10,991 bases of DNA from Oscillospiraceae bacterium. GTDB taxonomy: Bacteria > Bacillota > Clostridia > Oscillospirales > Ruminococcaceae. The position numbers and the translations under genes were made by a program. Shown in pieces: positions 1 to 7,328 of the stretch (the stretch's first letter is position 1; the number at the start of each line of letters is the position of its first letter). The notes under the pieces were generated by a model that was given only the letters and a program-made list of their open reading frames with translations, was not told the DNA's origin and ran no database searches. The DNA is taken from positions 1 through 10,991 of the forward strand of contig CAAGEB010000021.1 of assembly GCA_900768705.1 (NCBI GenBank). The letters are read 5' to 3'.

Positions 1-78
1 ATTCCTCCTATGGCTTTTTTTACATTATACCATAGGAGGGGATTTTTTTCTATTGTCCGTTTTTACTGGACTTGTGCA
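1..78 (-). mobile_element. Partial IS3-family element: orfA-proximal end only
   Basis: These 78 bases are identical to 10914-10991, the orfA-proximal end of the complete IS at the other side of the window. They contain the same inverted-repeat hairpin (arms 4-13 and 30-39), the same -10 box on the minus strand (24-29) and the same outer end finishing in TGCA at 78. The sequences are unrelated from base 79 on, where the DNA downstream of the GH5 gene begins. The element's genes would lie left of base 1, outside the window. It is either a second IS copy in the same orientation, or the same copy if the molecule were circular; I favour a second copy (see findings). Confidence 0.8.
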
Positions 79-116
79 CGGCTGACATACAGGGGTTGTT
101 TTTGTGCGCTTGCTTA

Positions 117-3062
117 TTACTTGGTCTTCTTTTTTTGGCGGATAATAACCGTAACAATTATCAGCGCAGCCGAAATCGCAGCAACTGCGATTACTCCAAC
201 GATTACAGCAATATCAGAGCCGCCGCTTTCTTCTGCGGGCGCTTCGTTTTCTTCTTTTTTTGCAGTATCTTCTTGTTCTGCCTCTGTTTTCTCCTCCTGC
301 GCTTCATCTTCGGATTTCTCTTTGCTTTCCTGCTTTTTAAGCGCTCTTACGTCGTCTATTACCGTTTTTACCCTTGAATAGCTGTTTAAAAGCTTCTGCA
401 GGTGGGTGGTTTCGTCTGCAAAAAGCTCCTTCAGGGTTTCAACGTTCTTCTGAAATTCTTCCGCTTCTTCGGCGGAAAGATAAGAGGTATCAAGCTTTTC
501 TGCGTCGGACAGGGCGGTTTTTATATAGAAGTCGTCTGAAATGCCGCTGTACATTATCTGAGAAATGGTGAATGTAATAGTAACGCAGGTGGGATTTTCA
601 ATATCCGTAAAAACGGCGGTGTGGTCGGAAACCGCTACGCCCTCAATGTCGCTGCCCTCCCAAGAGTTTACGGGACTTCCCGAGTCGAAAACGCCGCTTT
701 TGTTAATCGGATTAAGCATAATTTTTCTGTTCTCGGAAAGCTTCATTTCCTGCCCGTTTATTTCAACCTTCTCCCATTTCAGCCTACAATGGCGGAAAGC
801 AGACTCCGGAATTGCGCCGGAATGAACATCAACGTCCTTTAAATAAATTGCGGTAAGGTTGTTTATCGTATCAATTCCGAGGCTCTTTGCATCCTCGCTC
901 TGATGCTTTGCAATATCATAAGTAAGGGTGTATGTGCCGTTTTCTTCAATCTTTACGATTTCGCCGATTTCGTTCTCCCAATAGCCGTGAGCTGCATCGT
1001 TATACAGAACGAAAATACCCACGTTTATATATTCCCGTTCCTCGTCAAATTCCTCATTTACGGTAATTTTTACTGTTTTCTTTTCGCCGTTAGGTGCAGT
1101 CGCAGTAATCTCCGCCGTTCCTGCGCTTTTCCCGAATACCCGTCCTACGCTGTTAACTGTTGCGACTTCCTCGTTATCGGAAATGTATGTAAGCGCTCCG
1201 CCGCAGGAAAGGTCAAGAAGCGCAGAGCCTCCCTCGGTCAGCTCAAGGCTGTCAGAGCCGCTTACTGCAAAAGAACCGGCGGTATTCTTTACAGTAATTT
1301 TTATCTCCTTTTTAACTGCATTTTCGTAAGGATTTACGTTATAATTCCCGTAATAGCCGTACTCAACGGTGTTGAGTGCGTAGGCTGTTATTGTTGCAGT
1401 TCCTGCGCTTTTTGCGGTTATTCTTCCGTTTGAAACAACAGCAGTCTTATCGTTATCGGTAGTCCATACCAGCAAATCGTTTGTTCCCGCAGGAGTTACT
1501 TCGGGGTTAATCGTAATGATTTCGCCGACGGTCATTTCTGCGCTGTCATCGCAGGAAATTGCGGTTATTTTCGTTTCGGTAACGGTTTTCGGGTGTTGGT
1601 CAACGCCGTTAGCGGAGCTTAAGCCGTACTGCTCATAAACATTTTCAAGATTTCCCTTTTTGTTTTCCTCCGTTAGAGGCAGGTATGCGCCTCTCATAAC
1701 GCCTCTCAGCTGGGACTGAAAGCCCGGCTTTAAGTCCTCTCTGCTCCAGTAGGAGGCGTTTCCGCCCTCAACTCTGCCGTCCTTTGTGAAAACTCCGATG
1801 TCCCACGCAACTGCACAAATATTATTTACCTTTGCGTATTTATACACAAGCTCCGACTGGAAGGCTTTTTCAACGTCGTTATAGCCTGTTGCGGTACTGC
1901 CGTCCTGACCCGTATAGGTAGTCCATTCGCCGAGAATAAGGGGACAGCCTAAGTCCTTGTAATTGTCGGCAAGCTCCTTTATTCCCTTGTACCTGTTCTC
2001 TACGCTGTTGTAGATATGGGCGGAGTACATCTGGTGAGAAACACCGTCATTCAGCGGGTCTATCGGCATTTCAATTCTTCCGGTATATGCGAAATGTCCC
2101 TTTGAGGCAAGCCAGCGCTTTGTGTTATTTGAGCCTGTTGAGCGCACCGTGTTTACGAAAAGCTGATTGAAATTTCTGATAATATCAACGTCGTACTCAA
2201 AAGCCCCGCCGTTCCACATATTGCCGTCATTCTGCGCACAGGTCATCTCGTTCATTGACTCAAAAATAAGGTGCTCGTCATAGTCCTTGAAGCGCTCGGC
2301 GATAATCCTCCACACCGCAGCATACTTTTCCATTACCGAATCAATATCATTCTTTCCGATATTGAACCAGCCACGGCTCCAGTTTACTCCGTCGTGGTGA
2401 ATGTTGATTATAACGTACATTCCGTTGTCTATTGCGTAATCAACCACTTCATTAACTCTGTCCAGCCATGCGCTGTCGATAGAGTATTCTCCCGTTTCCT
2501 CGTCAAATGATACCTTTTTGCCCCATGTAACCGGTATTCTGATTGTATTATAGCCGCCGTCGTGCATTGAGGTTATCTGCTCTTTGGTGGCTGCTCTTGG
2601 CTGCCATGCGGTTTCACTTGGCACCATTGCGGAGTGTCCGTCCATTGTGTTGCCGAAATTGATTCCTGCACCCATTTCTTCGATAACCTCTTCCGCCGAA
2701 AGCTCCCGAAAAGGCAGCTTATTCGGTCCGTCCTCGCCGATGCTGTTGTACACAAGCTTTGCTCTTGCGTATTCGAGCTGATTTCGGGCGGAGTAGTAGT
2801 ATTTTGCGGGCTGGGAACTGTCCTCGTACTGCTCCTTTGCGGTTTTTATTGCTTCTTTTAGGGCAGCAACGCTTTTCTCGGTATATTCCGAAGTGTCGAA
2901 GGCTTCGAGATAGGCGATAGAGCTTCCGAGGTTCTCTCTATGGGTTTCGGCGCTTCTTTCCCAGGGCTCAACCTTGTCGGAATCAAGGGCGAAAGCAGTT
3001 GGGGCAGCCGCAGCCATAACTGCCGCAGAAAGAAGAGAAGCGATAAATTTTCTTAGTTTCAT
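117..3062 (-). CDS. Secreted, membrane-anchored multidomain GH5 glycoside hydrolase (endo-beta-glucanase-like)
   Basis: The 981-residue protein starts with a signal peptide (basic KLRK, hydrophobic core, AFA cleavage motif at residues 23-25). A helical stretch follows (about 30-108), then a GH5 catalytic domain at about 120-460. GH5 marks are GINFGNTMDG near 132, R175 in the NTIRIPVTW motif, H222-H223, acid/base E272 in ESMNEM, H349 and nucleophile E379 in LILGEW. The NFGNT and ETAW motifs resemble subfamily 4 (endoglucanase/xyloglucanase), but subfamily and substrate are inferred. Two Big_2-like modules (about 497-592 and 597-668), an unassigned beta-rich module (about 676-838) and an acidic Glu/Lys/Ala linker (about 905-948) follow. 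A transmembrane helix (about 950-974) and a basic tail RQKKKTK end the protein. No LPXTG motif is present, so anchoring is probably by the membrane helix. GAGG lies 8 bp before the ATG. The reading frame is intact, and an IS end lies 38 bp past the stop. Confidence 0.9.
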   Translation of the reverse strand: MKLRKFIASLLSAAVMAAAAPTAFALDSDKVEPWERSAETHRENLGSSIAYLEAFDTSEYTEKSVAALKEAIKTAKEQYEDSSQPAKYYYSARNQLEYARAKLVYNSIGEDGPNKLPFRELSAEEVIEEMGAGINFGNTMDGHSAMVPSETAWQPRAATKEQITSMHDGGYNTIRIPVTWGKKVSFDEETGEYSIDSAWLDRVNEVVDYAIDNGMYVIINIHHDGVNWSRGWFNIGKNDIDSVMEKYAAVWRIIAERFKDYDEHLIFESMNEMTCAQNDGNMWNGGAFEYDVDIIRNFNQLFVNTVRSTGSNNTKRWLASKGHFAYTGRIEMPIDPLNDGVSHQMYSAHIYNSVENRYKGIKELADNYKDLGCPLILGEWTTYTGQDGSTATGYNDVEKAFQSELVYKYAKVNNICAVAWDIGVFTKDGRVEGGNASYWSREDLKPGFQSQLRGVMRGAYLPLTEENKKGNLENVYEQYGLSSANGVDQHPKTVTETKITAISCDDSAEMTVGEIITINPEVTPAGTNDLLVWTTDNDKTAVVSNGRITAKSAGTATITAYALNTVEYGYYGNYNVNPYENAVKKEIKITVKNTAGSFAVSGSDSLELTEGGSALLDLSCGGALTYISDNEEVATVNSVGRVFGKSAGTAEITATAPNGEKKTVKITVNEEFDEEREYINVGIFVLYNDAAHGYWENEIGEIVKIEENGTYTLTYDIAKHQSEDAKSLGIDTINNLTAIYLKDVDVHSGAIPESAFRHCRLKWEKVEINGQEMKLSENRKIMLNPINKSGVFDSGSPVNSWEGSDIEGVAVSDHTAVFTDIENPTCVTITFTISQIMYSGISDDFYIKTALSDAEKLDTSYLSAEEAEEFQKNVETLKELFADETTHLQKLLNSYSRVKTVIDDVRALKKQESKEKSEDEAQEEKTEAEQEDTAKKEENEAPAEESGGSDIAVIVGVIAVAAISAALIIVTVIIRQKKKTK

Positions 3063-3101
3063 AGATATATCCTCATCTTGATGATACTTATACTCATTAA
3101 T

Positions 3102-3130
3102 ATTGTAGCATTATTCGGGCTTCCTGACAA
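3102..3130 (-). promoter_or_regulatory. Probable sigma-A promoter of the GH5 gene
   Basis: On the minus strand, TTGTCA (3125-3130) and TACAAT (3102-3107) are separated by exactly 17 bp, each differing from consensus at one position. Transcription would start near 3095, giving a leader of about 33 nt that carries a GAGG ribosome binding site before the ATG at 3062. The DNA upstream is AT-rich. I could not identify a regulator site with confidence. Confidence 0.7.
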
Positions 3131-3370
3131 TAACCAATATTAATTTGATATAACAATATGAATATAGGCTGATAAAAAATACTGCCAAAAAAGCAAGAAT
3201 ATTTTGTGGAATATGTAATATTTTTAAAAAGACGGGTTTGTACATTCAAATAATGACAGAATGTTAAGGCAATACCGTATAATTATTGTAGTGCGATTGC
3301 GCAGTCAGACTGTACAGAAATTTCGCAGGCATACTAAGGCGGCAAACCGGTTTGTACCATTGCCGAACAT
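3131..3370. other. Intergenic region between the GH5 promoter and the GH31 terminator
   Basis: No protein-coding gene is convincing in this 240-bp stretch. Its left half (to about 3250) is AT-rich with A and T runs, as expected upstream of the GH5 promoter. The right half is less AT-rich and contains small palindromes (the TGCG/CGCA pair near 3292-3303, CAGT-CAG-ACTG near 3301-3311 and AAACCGGTTT near 3343-3352). Together with a plus-strand -10 box and the terminator, these suggest a possible small RNA, listed separately. Confidence 0.6.
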
Positions 3371-3411
3371 AAAAAAGTCTGCCGCACTAATTTCGCGCGG
3401 CAGACTTTTTT
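3290..3411 (+). ncRNA. Candidate small RNA of about 120 nt, speculative
   Basis: A perfect TATAAT (3278-3283) lies on the plus strand, with ATGACA (3253-3258) 19 bp upstream as a possible -35 box. Transcription would begin near 3290 and run through several small palindromes into the strong hairpin at 3371-3411, which ends in a T run on this strand too. The stretch has no good ribosome binding site or reading frame. The promoter spacing is long and the terminator already serves the GH31 gene on the other strand, so this may be coincidence. It does not match any RNA family I recognise. Confidence 0.25.
3371..3411. terminator. Strong bidirectional intrinsic terminator after the GH31 gene
   Basis: A perfect 15-bp inverted repeat (3371-3385 and 3397-3411) encloses an 11-nt loop. 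The inner stem is GTCTGCCGC/GCGGCAGAC, and the outer six pairs are A:T, so each strand ends in a run of six T. The stop codon of the GH31 gene (3410-3412) overlaps the base of the hairpin. It should end the GH31 transcript on the minus strand and any plus-strand transcript arriving from the intergenic region. Confidence 0.9.
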
Positions 3412-5389
3412 ATAGTATAGATATATTCAGACTATTCTCGGAAACAGGTGAATATCCGTTGTCGGAATACAGCTCATAGCTGCCGCCGTTATAGCCAAGC
3501 AGCTTAAGCGAGCTAAGGTCTATTTTATCGGTGCAGTCTGACGCTTTGCCAAAGGGAATAGCCTTGCCCTTACGAATAAAGAACACCAGCTCGTCAAGCT
3601 CAATATCCACATAATGATGACCCTTCGGAAGCCTTTCGGTTGTATAGCTGTCGGCGGATTTCATTCTCACAAGCAGCATTTCCTCCGGCAGATAAACGTA
3701 GCGTCCCTGTGCATTCTGCTTATAAACAGGCGCAATCATAATTTCATTACCGAGAAGAAGCTGGTCGTCAACCTGCTTTGCCATATCGTCCTCGTGGAAA
3801 TCAAAGGCAAGAGGTTTGAACATCATTTCGTCATTCAGCGCCGCCTTTAAGAATTCGCTGTAAAGATAGGGAATAAGGCAGTAGCGTATCTTTATCATTT
3901 CTGCCGCCGATTTTACGTTGTCAAAGCGGTAAAGCTCCTGCATACGAGTGCCGTCTGCGGAGTGGTTTCTGAAAAGGGGCGTGAACAGGGAATATTGCAG
4001 CCAGCGAAGCATAAGGTCCTCGGTTGTGTCACAGCCGAAGCCACCCGTATCCGAGCCTGTAAAGAGGAAGCCTGCCATATTCAGTGCAGGAAGCTGCTGC
4101 ATTGACTGAAGTATATGCGACCACCACGACTTGTTGTCGCCCTGCCAGATTCCGCCGTAGCGGTGAGCGCCGATATAGGAGGAGCGGGAGAAGAAAAGGG
4201 TGCGCTTTTCAGGACAGATTTCCTGTAATGCTTCAAAGGCGGAGCGTGTCATATTCATTCCGTAAAGGTTGTGAACATCGCTGTGCTTTACCCTCTGACC
4301 GTTCACGTTATGATAAAATTTATCGTAATCTCCCTTGTTTCCGTTAAGACCCGCAACCATTCCCGTAAATCGGAAATACTCGTCTATGCCCATATTCCCG
4401 GAGGTGAGCTTTTCAATTTCCTTGCAGGTATCGTCAAGTCTGTCCTCAGTATAAAATATCGCAGGCTCGTTCATATCGTTCCAGAAGCCCTCAATTCCCA
4501 TATTTGTAAGAACAGCATACTTATTGCCGAACCATTTTCTTGCTTCGGGATTGAGGAAGTCGGGGAAATGTACCCTGCCCGGCCATACCGCACCTACAAA
4601 ATCACCGCCATCGGCGTTTTTGCAGAAATAGTTATTCTTTACGCCCTCCTCGTATACCTCGTAGCCCTCCTCAATCTTAACTCCTGCGTCGATAATCGGA
4701 ACAAGATGAATACCCTGCTCCTTCATATCGGCTGCAAGCTTTTCAAGGTCGGTGAAGCGCTCTTTGTCAACGGTGAAATCCTTGTAGCGCTCCATATAGT
4801 CAATATCCAGATAGATGCTGTCAAGGGGTATTCCTGCGGCTTTGTACCGTTCTGCTACTTCCCGTATATCCTGCTCGTTCTTGTAACCCCAGCGGCTCTG
4901 ACCGTAGCCAAATGCCCAGAATGGCGGAATGTAGCTTCTGCCGATAAGCTGTCTGAACTGCTTTACAATGTCCTTTTCGTTTTCGCCCGTAATGATATAA
5001 AGGATAAGGTCCCTTGTTTTGGGCGTTATCTTCATCTCGCTTCTTTTAGTGTAGCCTATGTCAAATTCAATTTCACCCGCATAGTCGAAGAATGCGCCGA
5101 AGGTCTCTTTTCCGCTTACGATGATGAAGTTGTGGGAGCCGTAGAGAGAGCGGGCGTCCTCGTGGTGATTGGGGTTGTCGTAGTTCCAGCTTTTATACTG
5201 CCAGCCACGTTTGTTTATACCGCGGATTTGCTCGCCTAAACCATATACTATATCGGCTTCGGAAAGCGCATAAGTAAAAGTGCCGCTGTCGTCCCCGTCA
5301 AAATATGGGAGCTTTCCTGTTTCGGGTTCAATATCCTTCACAACTGCTTCTGTGGGGAATGGAGTTCCGTAAATATATTTTCTTATCAT
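3410..5389 (-). CDS. Cytoplasmic GH31 alpha-glucosidase (isomaltase-type)
   Basis: This 659-residue enzyme should release glucose from non-reducing ends of alpha-glucosides. The nucleophile is D305 in GFWNDMNEP and the acid/base is D447 in GSDTGGFG. The IWQGDN motif fits alpha-glucosidases better than alpha-xylosidases. From memory, the sequence closely follows the Blautia (Ruminococcus) obeum gut enzyme of about 663 residues, including its MIRKY start. SRWGY (W167) matches the tryptophan reported there to favour alpha-1,6 linkages, so isomaltose-type substrates are likely. No signal peptide is visible, so substrates must be imported. The frame is open for 26 codons further upstream, but I place the start at 5389: AGGAGG sits 10 bp before this ATG, and the longer version would overlap the promoter. 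The last 15 or so residues diverge from the relative and run into the terminator. An AraC regulator is divergent upstream. Confidence 0.93.
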   Translation of the reverse strand: MIRKYIYGTPFPTEAVVKDIEPETGKLPYFDGDDSGTFTYALSEADIVYGLGEQIRGINKRGWQYKSWNYDNPNHHEDARSLYGSHNFIIVSGKETFGAFFDYAGEIEFDIGYTKRSEMKITPKTRDLILYIITGENEKDIVKQFRQLIGRSYIPPFWAFGYGQSRWGYKNEQDIREVAERYKAAGIPLDSIYLDIDYMERYKDFTVDKERFTDLEKLAADMKEQGIHLVPIIDAGVKIEEGYEVYEEGVKNNYFCKNADGGDFVGAVWPGRVHFPDFLNPEARKWFGNKYAVLTNMGIEGFWNDMNEPAIFYTEDRLDDTCKEIEKLTSGNMGIDEYFRFTGMVAGLNGNKGDYDKFYHNVNGQRVKHSDVHNLYGMNMTRSAFEALQEICPEKRTLFFSRSSYIGAHRYGGIWQGDNKSWWSHILQSMQQLPALNMAGFLFTGSDTGGFGCDTTEDLMLRWLQYSLFTPLFRNHSADGTRMQELYRFDNVKSAAEMIKIRYCLIPYLYSEFLKAALNDEMMFKPLAFDFHEDDMAKQVDDQLLLGNEIMIAPVYKQNAQGRYVYLPEEMLLVRMKSADSYTTERLPKGHHYVDIELDELVFFIRKGKAIPFGKASDCTDKIDLSSLKLLGYNGGSYELYSDNGYSPVSENSLNISIL

Positions 5390-5438
5390 AGTGGCGATAC
5401 CTCCTGATATAGGTTGATTTAAACCCTCTCTATATGAT

Positions 5439-5467
5439 ATAATACTATAAAAACAGGCAATTATCAA
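5439..5467 (-). promoter_or_regulatory. Probable sigma-A promoter of the GH31 gene
   Basis: On the minus strand, TTGATA (5462-5467) and TATTAT (5439-5444) are separated by exactly 17 bp. The leader would be about 45 nt and carries the AGGAGG before the ATG at 5389. The promoter sits in the 127-bp divergent region shared with the araC-type gene, where that regulator would be expected to bind. I could not find a convincing paired operator, or a confident promoter for the regulator itself. Confidence 0.7.
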
Positions 5468-5516
5468 GTAATATTCTACTGAAAACCGATACTATCCTAT
5501 TTACAGAGGTGACTTT

Positions 5517-6380
5517 ATGAACAAAATAAGCTCCAAAGAAAACCGTATACACAGCTCTCTGACAAAGCCATACAGCTACTACGAATGCAGTATTCCGGAC
5601 GGCTTTGCCTGCGTTCCCATGCACTGGCACAGCGAATTTGAGCTTAGCTATATCCGTGAAGGCTCGGCAGAGTTTATCTGCGGCGAAGAGAAGTTCAACT
5701 CCTCAAAGGGCGACATAGTCATCACTCAGCCGAACATTCTGCACTCGATTTACCCTCATGAAAACACACGGCAGGTATATGACACCCTTGTTTTCAGCAG
5801 TGAGCTTTTCGGCGGCTCGGAGCAAGACAGGTATTTCGCAGAGTGTATCCGTCCATTAATTAACGGCAGTATGCAGCTGCCGGTACGAATTACGTCCGGT
5901 CACCACTATTATGCAGAGCTTGCCCTGTTGGCAGAAAACATATTTTCCTGCGCACGAGGTGATTCCCCGCAGCTGGATATGCTTTTACGAAGCGAGATAA
6001 TGCGGTTTTTCTGGCTGCTCGAAACAGAAGCGAAAGCTGCGACTGTTCATACAGACAGCGTTATTCGCCCTGCTCTGGAATATATAGCGGAGCATTACTC
6101 CGAGTGCATAACGATAAGCCGCCTTGCCGCCGCCGTTCATCTCAGCGAAAGCTATTTTATGAACAGGTTCAAAGAATATGTGGGACTAAGCGCAATCGAA
6201 TATATCTCACATTTCAGGATAGAAAAAGCCTGCAAGGAGCTTGCAGGCTCAAAAAAGAGCGTAATGGAAATCGCTTTTGAGTGCGGATTTTCTAATCTTT
6301 CAAACTTTAATCGGCAGTTCAGGCGGATAGCGGGCTGTTCGCCCACCGATTACCGGAAAAGGCAGGCAATCAGCCGTTAA
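5517..6380 (+). CDS. AraC-family transcriptional regulator with cupin sensor domain
   Basis: This 287-residue regulator has an N-terminal cupin-like ligand domain (about 20-100; the HWHSEFELSYI motif near 36-46 and the GDIVITQPNILHS strand near 65-77). The C-terminal AraC/XylS DNA-binding domain spans about 184-284. Its two helix-turn-helix units are near 197-218 (ISRLAAAVHLSESYF) and 247-268 (VMEIAFECGFSNLSNFNRQF), followed by the usual PTDYR ending. The ATG at 5517 is preceded by AGAGGTG at about 5 bp. Divergent placement against the GH31 gene suggests that it senses a sugar and activates that gene; the ligand cannot be read from sequence. It may also act on the GH5 gene, but that is only inference. 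Its last 11 bp overlap the 3' end of the kinase gene tail to tail, with no terminator visible between them. Confidence 0.93.
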   Translation: MNKISSKENRIHSSLTKPYSYYECSIPDGFACVPMHWHSEFELSYIREGSAEFICGEEKFNSSKGDIVITQPNILHSIYPHENTRQVYDTLVFSSELFGGSEQDRYFAECIRPLINGSMQLPVRITSGHHYYAELALLAENIFSCARGDSPQLDMLLRSEIMRFFWLLETEAKAATVHTDSVIRPALEYIAEHYSECITISRLAAAVHLSESYFMNRFKEYVGLSAIEYISHFRIEKACKELAGSKKSVMEIAFECGFSNLSNFNRQFRRIAGCSPTDYRKRQAISR

Positions 6381-7326
6381 TAATCCGGTCTATCTCCGCT
6401 TTTTCGGGCATTACCTTTAGTGCGCCCCGTCTGCCTGTAATTATCGAAGCTGCGGCATTTGCAAGGTTCAGCAGCTCGGAAAGCTGCTCTTTATTCGGCT
6501 TCATTCCGTTTTCGCAGATATAGTTCAGCGCACAACCCATAAATGTATCGCCTGCGCCTGTTGTATCGACAACAGCGGGATTATCGTAGGCGGGCGCTGA
6601 TACCAGAACACCTCCGCAGTAGGCTTTGCTGCCGCTTCTTCCCATTGTCGCAAGCACAAGGGGAACTCCATACTCTCTTATAATAGCGAAAACACCCTTG
6701 TCGATGTCCTTTTCTCCCGTCAGGAACTCAATTTCGTTATCGGATATTTTCAGAATATCGCATACCGAAATGCCGTATTTCATAGCCGCTTTTGCGTCCT
6801 CAAGGCTCTCCCACAGCGGCTCACGGAGATTCGGGTCAAAGGATATAAGCGCGCCGCTTTCCTTTGCGGTATTAATTGCATGTACGGTAGCAGTCCGGTT
6901 TCCGTCGTGGGTCATTGACAGCGTTCCGAAATGGAATATCTTCGCATTTCTGATAATATCGCTGTTCACCTCGGAGGCCGTCAGCGCCATATCCGCTCCG
7001 GGGTTTCTGTAAAAGCTGAAATCCCTGTCGCCGTCGGGCTTTTTATGCACAAAGGCAAGAGTAGTGTGAACATTTTCATCGAAAACAAGCCCTTCTGCGC
7101 CGATACCGCAATTTCCTATTACCTCGGACAACATTTTCCCGAAGCTGTCCTTTCCGACCTTTCCGATGAACGCTGTGCGCTTTCCGAGTTTTGCAAGCAT
7201 AGAAAGAACGTTACAGGGCGCTCCGCCCGGATTGGCTTCAAGCAAGGGGTTGCCCTGTTCGCTTACGCCGTTTTCGGTGAAATCAATCAGCAGCTCGCCC
7301 AAAGCGACAACATCATATTTTTTCAT
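6370..7326 (-). CDS. PfkB-family carbohydrate kinase, probable fructokinase
   Basis: This 318-residue cytoplasmic sugar kinase of the ribokinase/PfkB family transfers phosphate from ATP to a sugar. It shows the N-terminal substrate-binding signature GGAPCNV (34-40), DPNLRE (164-169), the C-terminal signature DTTGAGDTF (254-262) with D260 as predicted catalytic base and anion hole, and TGRRGAL near 297. GGAPCNV with a GELLIDF start is typical of bacterial fructokinases, so fructose is the best guess; another ketose or nucleoside is possible. The ATG at 7326 is only 2 bp after the galT stop. Its ribosome binding site GGAGG lies inside the last two galT codons (Gly-Gly), implying a shared mRNA and translational coupling. 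The 3' end overlaps the convergent regulator gene by 11 bp. Confidence 0.93.
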   Translation of the reverse strand: MKKYDVVALGELLIDFTENGVSEQGNPLLEANPGGAPCNVLSMLAKLGKRTAFIGKVGKDSFGKMLSEVIGNCGIGAEGLVFDENVHTTLAFVHKKPDGDRDFSFYRNPGADMALTASEVNSDIIRNAKIFHFGTLSMTHDGNRTATVHAINTAKESGALISFDPNLREPLWESLEDAKAAMKYGISVCDILKISDNEIEFLTGEKDIDKGVFAIIREYGVPLVLATMGRSGSKAYCGGVLVSAPAYDNPAVVDTTGAGDTFMGCALNYICENGMKPNKEQLSELLNLANAAASIITGRRGALKVMPEKAEIDRIING

Positions 7327-7328
7327 AT

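Noticed and set aside
10..381. Plus-strand frame of 123 codons running across the IS end into the GH5 tail
   Set aside because: It crosses an IS boundary and is antisense to the GH5 C terminus; the start is within the IS hairpin.
903..1433. 176-codon plus-strand frame antisense to the Big_2-like modules
   Set aside because: Cysteine- and phenylalanine-rich composition is typical of an antisense shadow; no upstream signals.
4271..5239. 322-codon open frame on the plus strand opposite the GH31 gene
   Set aside because: It is a mirror frame of a well-supported enzyme, has no ribosome binding site and encodes no recognisable domain.
3410..5389. GH31 as an alpha-xylosidase forming a xyloglucan locus with the GH5 gene
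   Set aside because: The IWQGDN motif and close likeness to the obeum alpha-glucosidase favour alpha-glucosides, and the two genes have separate promoters with a terminator between them.
5390..5467. Longer GH31 start giving 26 extra residues
   Set aside because: The extension overlaps a good promoter (TTGATA-17-TATTAT), lacks its own ribosome binding site and is absent from the remembered relative; AGGAGG precedes the ATG at 5389.
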